Both the position numbers and the translations under genes were made by a program. Below are positions 46,459-58,200 of a stretch of 64,000 nucleotides of DNA, piece by piece. How positions within the stretch are numbered: position 1 is the stretch's first letter; each line of letters begins with the position of its first letter. Below the pieces are notes generated by a model, which ran no database searches, had not been told where the DNA came from, and was given only the letters and a program-made list of their open reading frames with translations. This DNA is from Cristatella mucedo (lineage: Eukaryota; Bryozoa; Phylactolaemata; Cristatellidae): positions 7,682,501 through 7,746,500 of the forward strand of contig WPIO01000008.1 of NCBI GenBank assembly GCA_009760855.2. The letters are read 5' to 3'.

Positions 46459-46734
46459 GGTTCGCGCCTGCGGCTTCTGCTGTAATTAGCGAGCCGCCTG
46501 ACACTCATGCACATGCCTCACCTGTGGCCAACAGCCAAGCCGCCGATGCAGCGAAGCGAAGCGTCAGGCCACTAATGCATGTTATATTTCGTGTCGCTGT
46601 TGCGATTTATCGGGCTCTCATATATGTACCCGTTGAGAGGAATAGAAAGTCTCGTTTACCACGCACTTGCGCCCGCTCTGTCTCCGTGAGACTCTCACTA
46701 GAACAGCCGCAGCCACAGCTGCTACATCAAAAGG

Positions 46735-46873
46735 CGAACCGATTTTGTGAACCCTGGTCGAGGGTTCGAGTCCTGCAGCAGCAGGCAATCCTTTATTGCC
46801 CACTGCGATTGGTAGTGATAGGGATTGACGCTCTTCTGTTGCTATATAAATGAAGGCTTCTGAATAAGCTAGT
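46735..46873 (+). mobile_element. tRNA-derived SINE, head partly lost
   Basis: B-box-like 'GGGTTCGAGTCC' at about 46761, 'GGCAATCCTTTATTGCCCAC', a diverged body, and 'AATAAGCTAGT' at the end. Confidence 0.75.
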
Positions 46874-47389
46874 CAGTACATATTAATTTTGGATTCCGAC
46901 CAACGGCCTAATCATGATTTTGGCATAGATGTAGAAAAACTTGACCTTGAGGGCTCGGTACAAGGTCAAAGCCATCATTTTGAAATCCTCTCGGTAATGC
47001 TCTGAAGTGGTCCATCAAAGATTTTTAGTTTTAACTCTTGCTCTTATTTTCAAGTGATCGTAAACTATTCGTTTAGCACTTAGGCCTTCTGGAAATACTT
47101 TAAGTTCCCTGCTAAAGGCAGTTAACCCAGAAGCCTCATTGACAAAGTGTACAGCGACAAAGACCCTCAGTATGAGAGCGTGGAGCTGTGCAGCAACTGT
47201 GTCTGGTCGTAATGCCCATTTCGACTTACCGGAATGTAGATCCACAATCTGATTTGTCTTCTCGTGAATCGAGTTGTAAAGTGGCCTGCTTAGCTATCAG
47301 GTTATCTAAGGGTGCTATGCACACAAGGTATTACTATTATTACTATTGTTATTATTTGAGTTTAGCCTCCTTTCAGCTGCTGCAGCCTG

Positions 47390-47578
47390 CTCTTGGGAAA
47401 GACGTCGTGCCGGACTCTGTGCACGTTACCCCTAACCATGTTATTCATGTTGCTTATCAAGCATGATACCACTCACCATTCATTCGTGTTTCCTTTGCAG
47501 CAAATGTAAAGAACCTAGAAAGAGATTGAGTTCTCTGATAGCGCTTTATCAAGTGTTTAATTATTAGTATCATTACTA
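47390..47578 (+). mobile_element. Solo LINE 3' tail
   Basis: 'CTGTGCACGTTACCCCTAAC', 'TTTCCTTTGCAGCAAATGTA', 'AACCTAGAAAGAGATTGAGT', 'GATAGCGCTTTATCAAGTG'. It lies about 350 bases upstream of the longest LINE copy. Confidence 0.8.
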
Positions 47579-47936
47579 TTAACTCTCGGTAACCAGCGAG
47601 GACCAGCAGATGTTCTATTCCGATTGAAAATCAGCTTCCGTGCGGCCAAATGAACTCGTTTTGGCCTCAAGCTGCAGCAGCGTGGTTCGTGCGATTTTTT
47701 CAAGTTTAAGCTCGTAAATACTCTTGATTTGCCTGAGCAGCAGAGATGTCTGCTTACGCTAATTTTCAATAGCAGAGAGCTTATGCAGGTATCTCTCTGA
47801 CGTATGTACTTCCGTGCGCAAACGTTCGCCCTGCGAACCGTCCGGCAACGTCGGCTCAAATAGTAAGCAGACTATCCGTATCTGAGCTTGACGCCAGTTA
47901 TCCGCGAGTAGTGACGATAAAACTAACTAACTAGTT

Positions 47937-48875
47937 ATGGGCAAACCCAATGTGATTCATAAATTGGAAAGGCTTACGCTCAAAATTGGCTCTGCCAGCA
48001 TATCTCCAGTTGAATCAGCTCGAAATCTAGGTTTCATATTCCAAAACTACCTCTCGTTAGACGACCATATCAGCTTCACAGTCAAATCTGCCTATTTTCA
48101 GCTTCATAACATTGCTAAAATTTGGGCTTGCTTAGATAAAGATACCACATCTAAGTTGGTCCATGCATTCGTGACATCCCGTCTCGACTTCTGCAACTCA
48201 CTGCTTACTGGCCTACTGGCATGTGCGATCAGGCGATTGCAGCTGGTGCAAAACTCCGCAGCTAGGCTTGTCTGTCGTGAGCGTCGCAGTTGCCACATTA
48301 CTCCACTTCTCGCCGACCTGCACTGGCTACCAGTCAAGCAACGGATTGACTTCAAGGTTTTTTCGCTCACTTTAAGGTCACTTCATTTTTTGGCTCCAGC
48401 CTATCTCTCAGATACACTTCCCCATCAGGCCAAGCATCGTACCACCCGCTTTTCGGAATCCAACAGTCTACAAATACCCCGTACAAACCTCAAATCCTTC
48501 GGAGACCGTGCATTTAGTTCGTATGCTCCCAAAGCCTGGGCCTCCCTCCCGACCTGCGTCAGAACATCCCCTGACCTGACCACACTTAAAAAGAATTTAA
48601 AAACACACTTATTTAGGACAGCATTTAGTGGGTCCCTGTGATTCGTCCTTGATGTGCTTATGCGTGCTGACACTGTGCATGCTGCCACTAACCACATTTA
48701 CATGCTGACCCTGGGCATGTCACCCCTAACCATGTTATTTATTTTGTTTGTTTGTCAAGCATGATTTTACTCACCATTCAATTGCATTTCCATTTGCGGC
48801 AAATGTAAAGCGCCTAGAGAGAGAGATTGAGTTCTCTGAGGGCACTTTATCAAGTGCATTACTATTATGCATTAG
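47937..48875 (+). mobile_element. Best-preserved LINE 3' half (non-LTR retrotransposon, Jockey/CR1/L2-like)
   Basis: An open frame of 234 codons (47937-48641) encodes the C-terminal part of an ORF2 reverse transcriptase, downstream of the active site: 'ESARNLGFIFQNYLSLDDH', 'LVHAFVTSRLDFCNSLLTGL', 'LVQNSAARLVCRE', 'HITPLLADLHWLP', 'RIDFKVFSLTLRSLHFLAPA', 'FGDRAFSSYAPKAW', and the closing 'HLFRTAFSGSL'. This motif order is typical of the Jockey/CR1/L2 group. The 3' UTR follows to the tail 'AAAGCGCCTAGAGAG ... GGGCACTTTATCAAG' and ATT triplets. The endonuclease and polymerase core are missing (5' truncation), so it cannot move by itself. The intact frame suggests a recent insertion. It serves as the reference for the other copies in this window. 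Confidence 0.93.
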
Positions 48876-48889
48876 TATTAGTGAAATGA

Positions 48890-51110
48890 ATTGTGTTTAA
48901 TTTTAGCTCATTATACATTTATGCGTTGAGCTAGCTTCTCTTGCACTTTGCGATATCTTTAAAGAATTAATTTAATAAATCTAGGGACTTAATTGAGGCT
49001 AACCCACAGACGCCAAGGGATGGGGCGTTCTTACGTTGACCAGGCGGAGCGGAAGCGGCTGGATGGGGCGTGTCTTTAGTTTCAGCGCCGGATGTAGCAG
49101 CGGTTTTCAATACGACTGCAGCTCACTCTGAACAGACCTCTGCCGCGAGTAGCAAATGCCCAGCTGTTCTCAAATGAAATATTATGCAGTTTAGGCTATC
49201 TTTTGGATACAGGACCTCATGAGTGATTCCCGACACAGCGGCAGCAGACGATGCACACGACCACCACCAGATGTAGCCCACTGTTCTTAAAAAGGCAGTG
49301 CTGTGTAAGCTGATATGCGAAGCCATCGCAGATGGGCCCCACCTGATAGGCTATTAATTGAATCCGGCTCAAAACATATACACAACAAAAATGTCTGTTA
49401 TCAATTAAATTGCACTTTTAATTGGCAATTTGAGTCGTCACATATAGCCTTGACCACGTTGCAGTAGGGTGCATCGTGCGGCAGCTGGATCCCTCACCGA
49501 TGAGCCTTTTTCTACCATCTAGTTCTGACGTTTAGAGCGAACAACAGCGGCGGATACCGTATGGACGTCTCCGGAGAGGACTGTAATTCGGACGAGTTGG
49601 CTGTCGTCAGACGGTCGTTGGGTTAGCGCGAACGGGTCTGCAGCCTAACCATGCGTGCGGGTACCGGACGCTGCTCGGATGCCTACCGTTACCAATGTGA
49701 TAGAGGGGTCTCTGCTTCGCTGCTTTGCAATCATTTATGGCTTGATTGCTGGCTGAGCTCTTTAAAAATAAACTCTTTCGGAGTCTGACGTCAATGAGGA
49801 GAGTCGTAGTGACGGTAAACGTTGAGCGGAAGCTCTCCCGAACAGCCAACGGCTTCGCAGCGAGATGTCATGCCCGCGCCCCTACTGCTCTCAGCTGCCG
49901 GTGAGCTGGCGTTGGCATCTTTCTGCCATTCGCATTGCGTGTGTTGGCGAAAGTCTTGTAGTGAGTTCGCATATGTCATCTAGAACCTTCGCTCATGGAG
50001 CTCCCTCTAGAAAAGAGAAAGTGTATTGCTGAGAAGGGCAGACAATTGATCGAAAGCAGATAATAGGAAGGTCGACACAGCTGGTGGACCTAACGCCCGC
50101 GGGTTTAAGTTTATTAGTTCGACAACGAGGGTGTCAGGTTGACGATGTTAGCGGTCTTGCTAGACAGTTTCTTACTAGATCACGAGCTCAGTGAGAGCCG
50201 CCAAATTCTGATTTACAGTGGGTCTTCTCTCTTAAAAGACTAGTGATTTCTCGACACGCCATGTCTTTCCAATAATCAGATCAGGCTGACGGCTGCTTCT
50301 TTGCCAAACTTGAAAGCTCCGAAAATTATTGATACATAAATGGACCAAATTATCAGCCTTGTGACTTCTTGCCCCCTCCGAATCAGCCTTAGAAACGGAC
50401 ATTATCCAGGATGTCTGCATGTAGAACTGCATAGTTTTCACCTGTCATACAGTGACTATACAGCATCTCGAGCTTTGGCCAATCCTGGCAAACCAAGCCA
50501 CTAGGTTCTTTTCTGTGCTTAATACGTGTTCTGCCGTGCATATCAGTCAAACCTTGCAGTTTCGACCGTATCAAAATCGCCAAATACATAAGGAAGTCTT
50601 TTGTATTGGGCTTCACAATAAAGATCACCTCCATTCAGATTCTTAACAACTCGCTGCAAGAGAAGTGATAAAAAATTGTTAATTACAACCAAGATATCGT
50701 GCGTACTCAAGAATGCAAATGCACGTAAGATGATACTCACGGCTGTTGGTTAGTAGAAACCCTCAGCTAGTAACATGCACTCAATTATGCTAGGTTAAGC
50801 AAAGCTCACAAGAAAATGAATTAACTCACTGGCAAGTTATACAAGCACGTTTCTCTGACCCTTAGTAATTTTGAAGTGCTTAGTTTCGTTCTATCGATGA
50901 CTTACTTTTACAGACTAATCTCTGAACCCTACTTGCGATCTAAACTGCAGCCTCCCAACCAGACAAACGTGTACTTTATGTTCATTACTGGTATTGATAA
51001 CTGGACAATCGGTACTTTGAAATGCACATTGGGCATTTAAAGAGAAGAAACATTAGAAAGGCACAAATAACTTGAGTAAGTTAACTGCTCCTGGGTATCA
51101 GCCCCAATTT
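48890..51110. other. Stretch without recognised gene
   Basis: The 49.4-50.0 kb part is CpG-richer. Minus-strand frames at 49607-49979 and 50232-50740 look protein-like in places, but have internal stops or lack splice support and match no family I know. Confidence 0.35.
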
Positions 51111-51119
51111 AAAGTGCTT

Positions 51120-51250
51120 GCACTTGCCGATACAGGCAGTTGGCTTGAGTCCGGCAGCAGGCAATCTTTTATTGCCCACTGCAAGCTGTGTAGCGATTGC
51201 CATTAAGGCTTTTCTGCTGCAATGTAGATGAGGCTGTTTAATCAGCTTAC
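51120..51250 (+). mobile_element. tRNA-derived SINE, head partly lost
   Basis: B-box-like 'TTGGCTTGAGTCC', 'GGCAATCTTTTATTGCCCAC', 'TGCAAGCTGTGTAGCGATTG', and the closing 'GAGGCTGTTTAATCAGCTTA'. Confidence 0.75.
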
Positions 51251-51456
51251 ATTTACTTTGTTTTTAACTCAGCTGTTATCTGCATCACCCCAATACAAGA
51301 TTGGTTCGTAATACCTTGCTTGCCTCCCTACTGTTAGTCTATTCGCAAAACTTGATGCCGGGGAACAGTTTTTTCACATGTTAGATAGAAAAAAATTTGA
51401 AGTCGATTAGCTAGCTGCCTTGGAGGTCTGTGGTGTCTAAGATTATGCTCTCCTGC

Positions 51457-51537
51457 TCTCACTTCCTCCCCCACTCTCCTTCCTTCCCTGCCCTACTCAC
51501 CTTCCCTCCCTCCCCCACTCCCCCATCTCCTCTCCAA
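51457..51537. repeat. CT/CCT-rich low-complexity tract
   Basis: Irregular pyrimidine tract with CTCCC and TTCCC units. Confidence 0.8.
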
Positions 51538-51629
51538 AAGAGACGTCGCCAGCACACGCCAGCACATCAGACTAAGGAATAATCTGCACGTACAAAGACA
51601 GCTTCTAGCTTGCATGAGAACCAGCTTGT

Positions 51630-52290
51630 CCCTTAATAATAATAATAATAATAGTAATAATAATAATAATGCACTTGATAAAGCGCCCTCAGAGAACTCA
51701 ATCTCTTTCTAGGCGCTTTACATTTGCGGCAAAGGGAAATACAATTGAATGGTGAGTAATATCATGCTTGATAAACAAACAACATGAATAACATGGTTAG
51801 GGGTGACATGCACACGGTCAGCATGCAAATGTGGTTAGTGGCAGTGTGCACAGTGTCAGCATGCATAAGCACGCGAAGGACGAATACCCACAGATACCCA
51901 TTAAATGCTGTCCTAAATAGGTGTTTTTAAGTTCATTTTAAATGTGGTCAAGTCAGGGGATGTTCTGGCGAAAGTCGGATGGAGTTCTAGGCTTTGGGTG
52001 CATATGAACTAAATGCACGGTCTCCAGCGGATTTGAGGTTTGTACGAGGTAATGGTAAACTGTTGGATTCCGAAAAGCAGGTGGTACGATGCTTGGCCTG
52101 GTGGGGGAGTAGATCTAAGAGATAGGCTGGAGCCAAAGAATGAAGTGACTTAAAAGTGAGCGACAAAACTTTGAAGTCGATCCGTTGCTTGAGTGGTAGC
52201 CAGTGCAGGTCAGCGAGAAGTGGTGTGATGTGGCAACTGCAGCGCTCACGACAGACAAGCCTAGCTGCTGAGTTTTGCACCAGCTGCGTT
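51630..52290 (-). mobile_element. LINE 3' end
   Basis: AAT triplets (51634-51670) begin the reversed tail. The minus-strand frame reads 'LVQNSAARLVCRERCSCHIT', 'LLADLHWLPLKQRIDFKVLS', 'LAPAYLLDLLPHQAKHRT' and 'GDRAFSSYAPKA', then shifts. It is nearly identical to the copies at 42.8 and 47.9 kb and cut off at about 52290. Confidence 0.92.
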
Positions 52291-52299
52291 ATCTCGAGT

Positions 52300-53390
52300 A
52301 AATTTATCGATAAATGTAGATGAATATAGGAAATGAGCTTGATTTCATCAAACATATTAATGGTATTCTAGTTGTATAGTAAAAGATTTCATACTTTTTC
52401 AATTCCTTCCCGGGTTTGGGAATGTGATATCTTCAAAGAAAATATAAGGCAGGTAATGTTAGTGATATCATATCTCATTGGATGTGAACCGGCCAATCAG
52501 ATTGGTTTTGAGAGTTGGCATATTGTAGGAGGCCAGAGATCTTGTGGCATTGTTGTGCGCAACGTTGGTACTTGGCATCTTGCTTTTGAACTGACATCTT
52601 GCTTTTGCTTTGGATGAGATGCAAGCTCCTCAGAAGAAGACCGTCACGTGGGCTAAAATCCTTGTCAGCGGTAAGCAAGCCTTTTCGGGTGTAAGGCTGG
52701 TATGCACCTGTCAGAGACTTCAGTCTTCATAGGAATCTTTTCAGAATAGATGGCAAGCAAAGCTATTGTATAATCGCCTCATGCACACTGCTTCTTCAGA
52801 GCTATAAAGCTGCGATATTTTAGCTGTAACCGATGGCAGAAGTGCAGATTGTTTGATTAAAGCATACGAAAACAAATAGGAATCAGTCTTACTTGACAGG
52901 CATTAAGTGCAGTCGTTTTATGGCTGTTTGTTAGCCTCCATGGTTGATTGGGTAGTAAGTAGCTTTATCCTGCTATGACAGCCGGTTCTTTACTGCAGAT
53001 TGGCACGGCAAAGCTGCCCTTGGCTTTGCGAATGCTTTAGCAAGTTTGCCAATGTGTCAATCACATAGTCCTCCTCATCGAGGTGTTCAATTATAGAAGG
53101 ACATGCATCATACTGCAATAGTAAGAAGGCCTGCTGGGATGCATTGCATTTGGTTAGGGCCAATGGATGGCTAATATTAGTCATCCTAATTACTGTAGAT
53201 ACCCGAAAAATATCTTAGGAATTTTACATCATAACATTGAAAATTCATTCGTATGGAATCTTAGCATAACACACTCTCTTTCTAGACATGTTTGCTATTT
53301 GCTAGAAAGAAAGCATACGGAATTATTAGTGCTGATAGCACGTGCAATTTCAGCATTCGTTAGCACATAATTGACATTTCACACAGGCGG
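52300..53390. other. Stretch without recognised gene
   Basis: It includes a short direct repeat ('CATCTTGCTTTTG' twice near 52577-52605). No supported exon. Confidence 0.35.
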
Positions 53391-53394
53391 AGAA

Positions 53395-53775
53395 AAGGCT
53401 GGAAGAAGCAGGTGAGTTTATAGCTTCCTTTGAAATATTGCCAAGTCATAGGAATGTTACTTCGTTAGTGGGAAGAATTTCCGGCATAGTAACTAACTGA
53501 AGGCATCGTCTCCAAAGAAATTTAGTTTCTTTCGAGGCACAGATCAGCGACCAATATAAGAGGACCAAGATATCAAGTGGCACGTTAGGAAGGCGGATTA
53601 AGACCATAGCAAACAGGTGAGCCGATGCAAGATTATGATGGCATTTGAAAGTGAGTGGTAGGATCTTAAAGTTTATATGACAGCTTGATGGAAGCCAGTG
53701 CAGGTTGGTGGAGAATTAACTAGTGCGTGATTATTATGTTCACGGCAGACTAGCATGGCTGCTAAGTTTTGTAAT
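53395..53775 (-). mobile_element. Degraded LINE 3' fragment
   Basis: The plus strand shows the reversed layout of the ORF end: 'GGCATCGTCTCCAAAGAAAT', 'AAAGTGAGTGGTAGGATCTT', 'GAAGCCAGTGCAGGTTGGTG', 'CGGCAGACTAGCATGGCTGC'. Many changes; an old copy. Confidence 0.65.
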
Positions 53776-54139
53776 ATACTCCAGCTGCTCATTAGAACAG
53801 GGCAAGGAGACGTTGTAGCTGAGAGCTGTAGTACTTATTGCACTCTATTCACAATCTGTCTCTAATGGGTTGGAGGCAAAGCTAAGCAATGGCACACCGC
53901 CATTGTTACTGGTCCTTGCACAGTGACCAAAAGCTTTGCCTCATGCATCAAGATTGCAAACTTAGCATATTGACTTGACACTTTCTTTCTAGCGGAATCG
54001 ACACTTGCTCTCAAACAGACAAGTCCGTTTTTGAAGATCGTGTGGTGTAAGCATGCAAGATTCTCAACTTGAAAAGTCGACATTTGTACTCCGACGTTAA
54101 CCAAGTTTAATCAGTGAAATTCCACCACACGATTGAAAG

Positions 54140-54640
54140 CAATAGATGGTACACCGACTCTCCAGCCATGCTACTCTATCGTGAACGGTGCATCAGCCAT
54201 CGAATTCAAATTCTCTCTAACTTGCCATCGACTTCAAGATCATCTCTCACTGGCTAAGGTCTCTTATTTTGTTTTTACATCTACTTCCTGATGTGAAATA
54301 CTTAGTTCTCAGGATTAGTTCTCATACTACCAGCTTCTCTCCCGTGGGGTCATTTAGTCAACCTTCAATCAACCGTCAGCATTTAATTAACCTTCATCCT
54401 TCGGGTATCTGGCATTTATTTTCTATGCAAACAAAACCTTGAAGCCTCTGCCGACTGACATTATGACATCCCCTGACCTGGTCTCAGTTTACCGCAAAGC
54501 TAGAAACCCAGCAGTTCGTTGCAGCAGTGGCATCGTGGCTATGAATCGCGCATGATTTGCATACACATGCTACACGCTACTATCACTAATCGGTCGTCTT
54601 GCTTCTTTTCCAACCCTATGTGAAGCGCCCGGCAGAGGGT
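54140..54640 (+). mobile_element. Degraded LINE 3' fragment
   Basis: 'CGACTTCAAGATCATCTCTC', 'TTATGACATCCCCTGACCTG' and 'GTGAAGCGCCCGGCAGAGGG' keep the order of the LINE ORF end and tail, with decay and small deletions between. Confidence 0.6.
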
Positions 54641-55255
54641 TTGGTAAACCCAAGGTTCTTGACAAATATGCAAGCGGCACTTTCAGATATGCAACTAGGT
54701 GTAGGTTAGCGTTGGCAACCAATATGTTAGTGTATTGAGCTTGTTGGAAGTGGCAATCAAGCCATAGTTGAACTCAGGTTTGATAAACCTCGAGATTTCT
54801 CAACTATATTACGATATTTAAGACAGACTTTGGTCGCACCATATCTGCATTGCACTCCTCAATGCCGTACGCTTAAATGCAAACTGGTAAAACAGGGAAC
54901 ATCTTGCTCAATGGTTTCTCGCACCAAACCCAGTTGCTGGCTGAGTGCCGGTACTTTGTGCCATTTTGTAAACAGCACATTGTTCATAATATCTAGTACG
55001 ACAGCTGAGGACATTAATCTCCCAAATCCAAGTCAAACGCGAGAGCTTACGCACCATAGTAGGGGCCCACCAAAGAGAAGTTTGCTCGTAGCTAATAGCA
55101 GGCAGAAGCAAACCTGTGCACGGCTGCTCATCCGCCCAAGTCACCACATGCAGTTGCCCACGTGCACTTCGGTGTGACCTGATTAGTTAACCCTGATCAA
55201 ATCGTGTTACCTTTTGTGACATTCGGCATTTGAAGGGTGTAACTTTTGTTTTCCA

Positions 55256-58200
55256 ATGAAAGGTTTCTCTCGATTCGACCCAGGTATGTATTTTCCTGCA
55301 GGCCCGAAGAGTTGCCAGGTACCTCGAGACGGTTTTCCCAAGGCAGGCACCGGAGAAGCTCTGGCAAAGATGCACGACGCAACCTCGCCCAATGCATCGA
55401 GGTTGGCGGGTGAGTCTTCTCTCGATTCACTGCAGCATGCACTGGTTTGCGAAAAACTGTTTCTTCTGCTACTCGCTTCCTCTCTGCCTATGCCGTTGCT
55501 GCTGAGTGTCCGGTTCTGTCCACAGACTGTGCCAGACCTCGTGAATGGGGCTACGAAGCCAGATTCTTGAATGAGCTGTCGCGAAAGAAAAGCGATGGCC
55601 AATCGCGGAATCGGCCAATCGCGTCGGTCGGCTGCCAGCAAATTCGAGGCGCTGTCAGCAGCAGCTGCGGCCAGACGTCGGCCAGAGATCGGCTCTCTTT
55701 TGCTGCTCCTCTGACCACTTTGGCCCGAACAGGTAGCTCGTTCGCTGCCCCGGCAGCGTGACGGTGTTGCATCTGCTAGGTAGCTGGTGGCCGTAGCTGG
55801 TAGCTGAGTAGCTGGTGCTTGAGAAAGCCTAGCTTTTCGGCAATGCCGACCTGATCAGGCTAAACGATCAAGCTGACTAGTGATGTGAGTGGGCAGAGAC
55901 CATTCGTCCATTCGAATTGTAGTTTTAAGAAGGAAGTCGAAAACGCGAATGACAGTTGCCATCCCCATTGTCGGAGAGCCCTGCAAATCAAGGAAACCTG
56001 AGCCGAGGTTGTTCGAGCCTTCTAGGTCAGTGAGTTGCTCACGGCCGGCAGGCCTGACTGAGGAGGTGCAAGTGCAGGACTGCAGCTTCAGCCATCCTCA
56101 GTGCAGCTACCGTCAATATTTTTGGTCAGTAAAGGGCTGCTGCATTTACTTTTTTGACAGCCTCTACCAGGAGACAGTGCCGCGGTCATGCTCACAACAT
56201 TCGCGAGGTAGCTCAGCTACAAAACTCGCTGCCAGCTATGATGGGTCAGCCAAGATCGCTCGAGTTGAGAGCAAGTCGAGAGGTTTTGGCACTGCCAACA
56301 GCAGACCTGCCTACAGCAGGCATGCCATCCTTTTTGCCGAGTCCAGGCCAACGAACGGCATCATTGTTGATGGCAGGTCTTCAGCAGTGCATCTACGAAC
56401 GTCAGCTGAGAATGCTAAGACTGCGGACGTCACATCTCCGAGAATGCGGCTAGCCGAAAGATACCGAAAAGCCGAGGAGGACACGTTTAAAAAACTCGAA
56501 CGAATGGCTAGTAAGCAACCGGCGCCCAATGCAACCTATATTAAGTATCAGACGTCACCATCGTTGACAGGTTTCGCCGTTGCATGTTCAGCTGCTCTAG
56601 GCCGTCTTTTTTCTAGGGTTTTGTTTTATTCGCTTGAGGCTGACCAATGAATCGCAAAACAAATCAACTCCATGCACCAAGTGTGCTTGATTTGAGCCGC
56701 GTGCATGTACGGGTCCCTTAAAGAGCACAGCATCCATTTGTCCTATTAATTTTAACTGGAAAACTTTCGTTCATTTTAATATTCTGTTGCCATTATCTTT
56801 AGCCATGGCATGGGTTATTATTTATCAGTGATAGTTATATCTACATGCTACAGAGGCTAGAGGCACGTGTTCTTATATAGCGACAGAAGAGCCTTTACGG
56901 CTATCACCACCACTTGCAGTAGCGATAAAGAACCACCCACCGCAGGAATCAAACCCACGACCTCGGGACCGAGGTCGTGAAAGCAACCGCCTTACCTAGT
57001 GTGCTATCACGGCTAACCGCCTTACCTAGTGTGCCATCACGGCTAACCTTATGGCGGTCGTTATTGGAGCCTGCCTCAAAAAATTAGCCACCGCCTGAGG
57101 TAGCTGTCAGTCATTCTCCTGAGAATGGCAAACAAAACTCTCGCAAGCTGATTGCAGAATATCGTGGCGATACTGGGACAAATTGAGTATTTTTAGGTGA
57201 ACATTGAGATATAAAGGTAGAAATTTAGATTATGAAATAGATTTGATTGGAATGCTGGTTTCTGAGAGATGACTTGCTTAGTATTTTGACCGTCCTGAAA
57301 TAAGCAATCAATCGTGTGGACACGGCACTGTCTTGAAATTGTAAGTTGCCCTTGCTGCATGTTCTTTGTTTGATCAGACCTTTCGCCTTACTTCAAGTTC
57401 AGTTGCATTACTATTGGATCTGCCGATGGTGTAGATGCTATGGATGTCATTTAATGGTAGCTTTGGTTCGCGAAAGTGATGTCTGCATGCTCGCCGAGTA
57501 TAAGCTTCGGTAGTTTTCTTATTGTCTTCATTTAGAGTGATGCCAATAGACTTGGAAACTCGAGAGACATTTGAAGCCCCAACTTGCCAATAAGGTCTCA
57601 AAATCTTATCGTGTCGACAGCCATTCAACGATAATCTCTCTCAACTAATCCTTTAATATTGGAATGTTTCCAGGGCTCTCCGCTCACGGCCAAAGATCCT
57701 CCGACGTCGCCACTGTCACTCTTAACAATCAGTTGGTTTGGACAACCAGGTTGACGCCAATCTGTCCAGATGTGGACAGCCATGTGAAACCACCATTCTC
57801 GAAACTTTGCCTCTGGGCACTGCAGAATCGACTTCGACTAAAGCAAGACGAGCAGCTGCGGCTGACAAAGCAAGTCGCCGATGCCGAGCTTCGAATGCAG
57901 AGGCTGGAACTCGAGTGCCGCCTTTCGGCGACTGCTCTACGAGAGCAGCTCACGGTGAGTGCGGCCAAGGCGTCACCGAGCGGTGAGTTGCTGACCAGCA
58001 TAACAGCCAGTCTAACTGCCAGCACTGGACAAGTTCGCATTTCAGCGTTTCGGGTGCGGGCTCAGGACACCCCCTCGTAGTCTACATATTAGCCCGTTGC
58101 GAATGTTGGCTTGCTTGAGCTCATGCATGCACAACAAATATCAGTGCTTACTGGCGTGACTTAAGCCACATAACGAGATCAGATGGGCTGGTCACTGCAG

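Noticed and set aside
49607-50740. Several protein-like minus-strand frames
   Set aside because: They overlap in different frames with stops between them, have no consistent splice sites and match nothing I know; possibly old element remnants.
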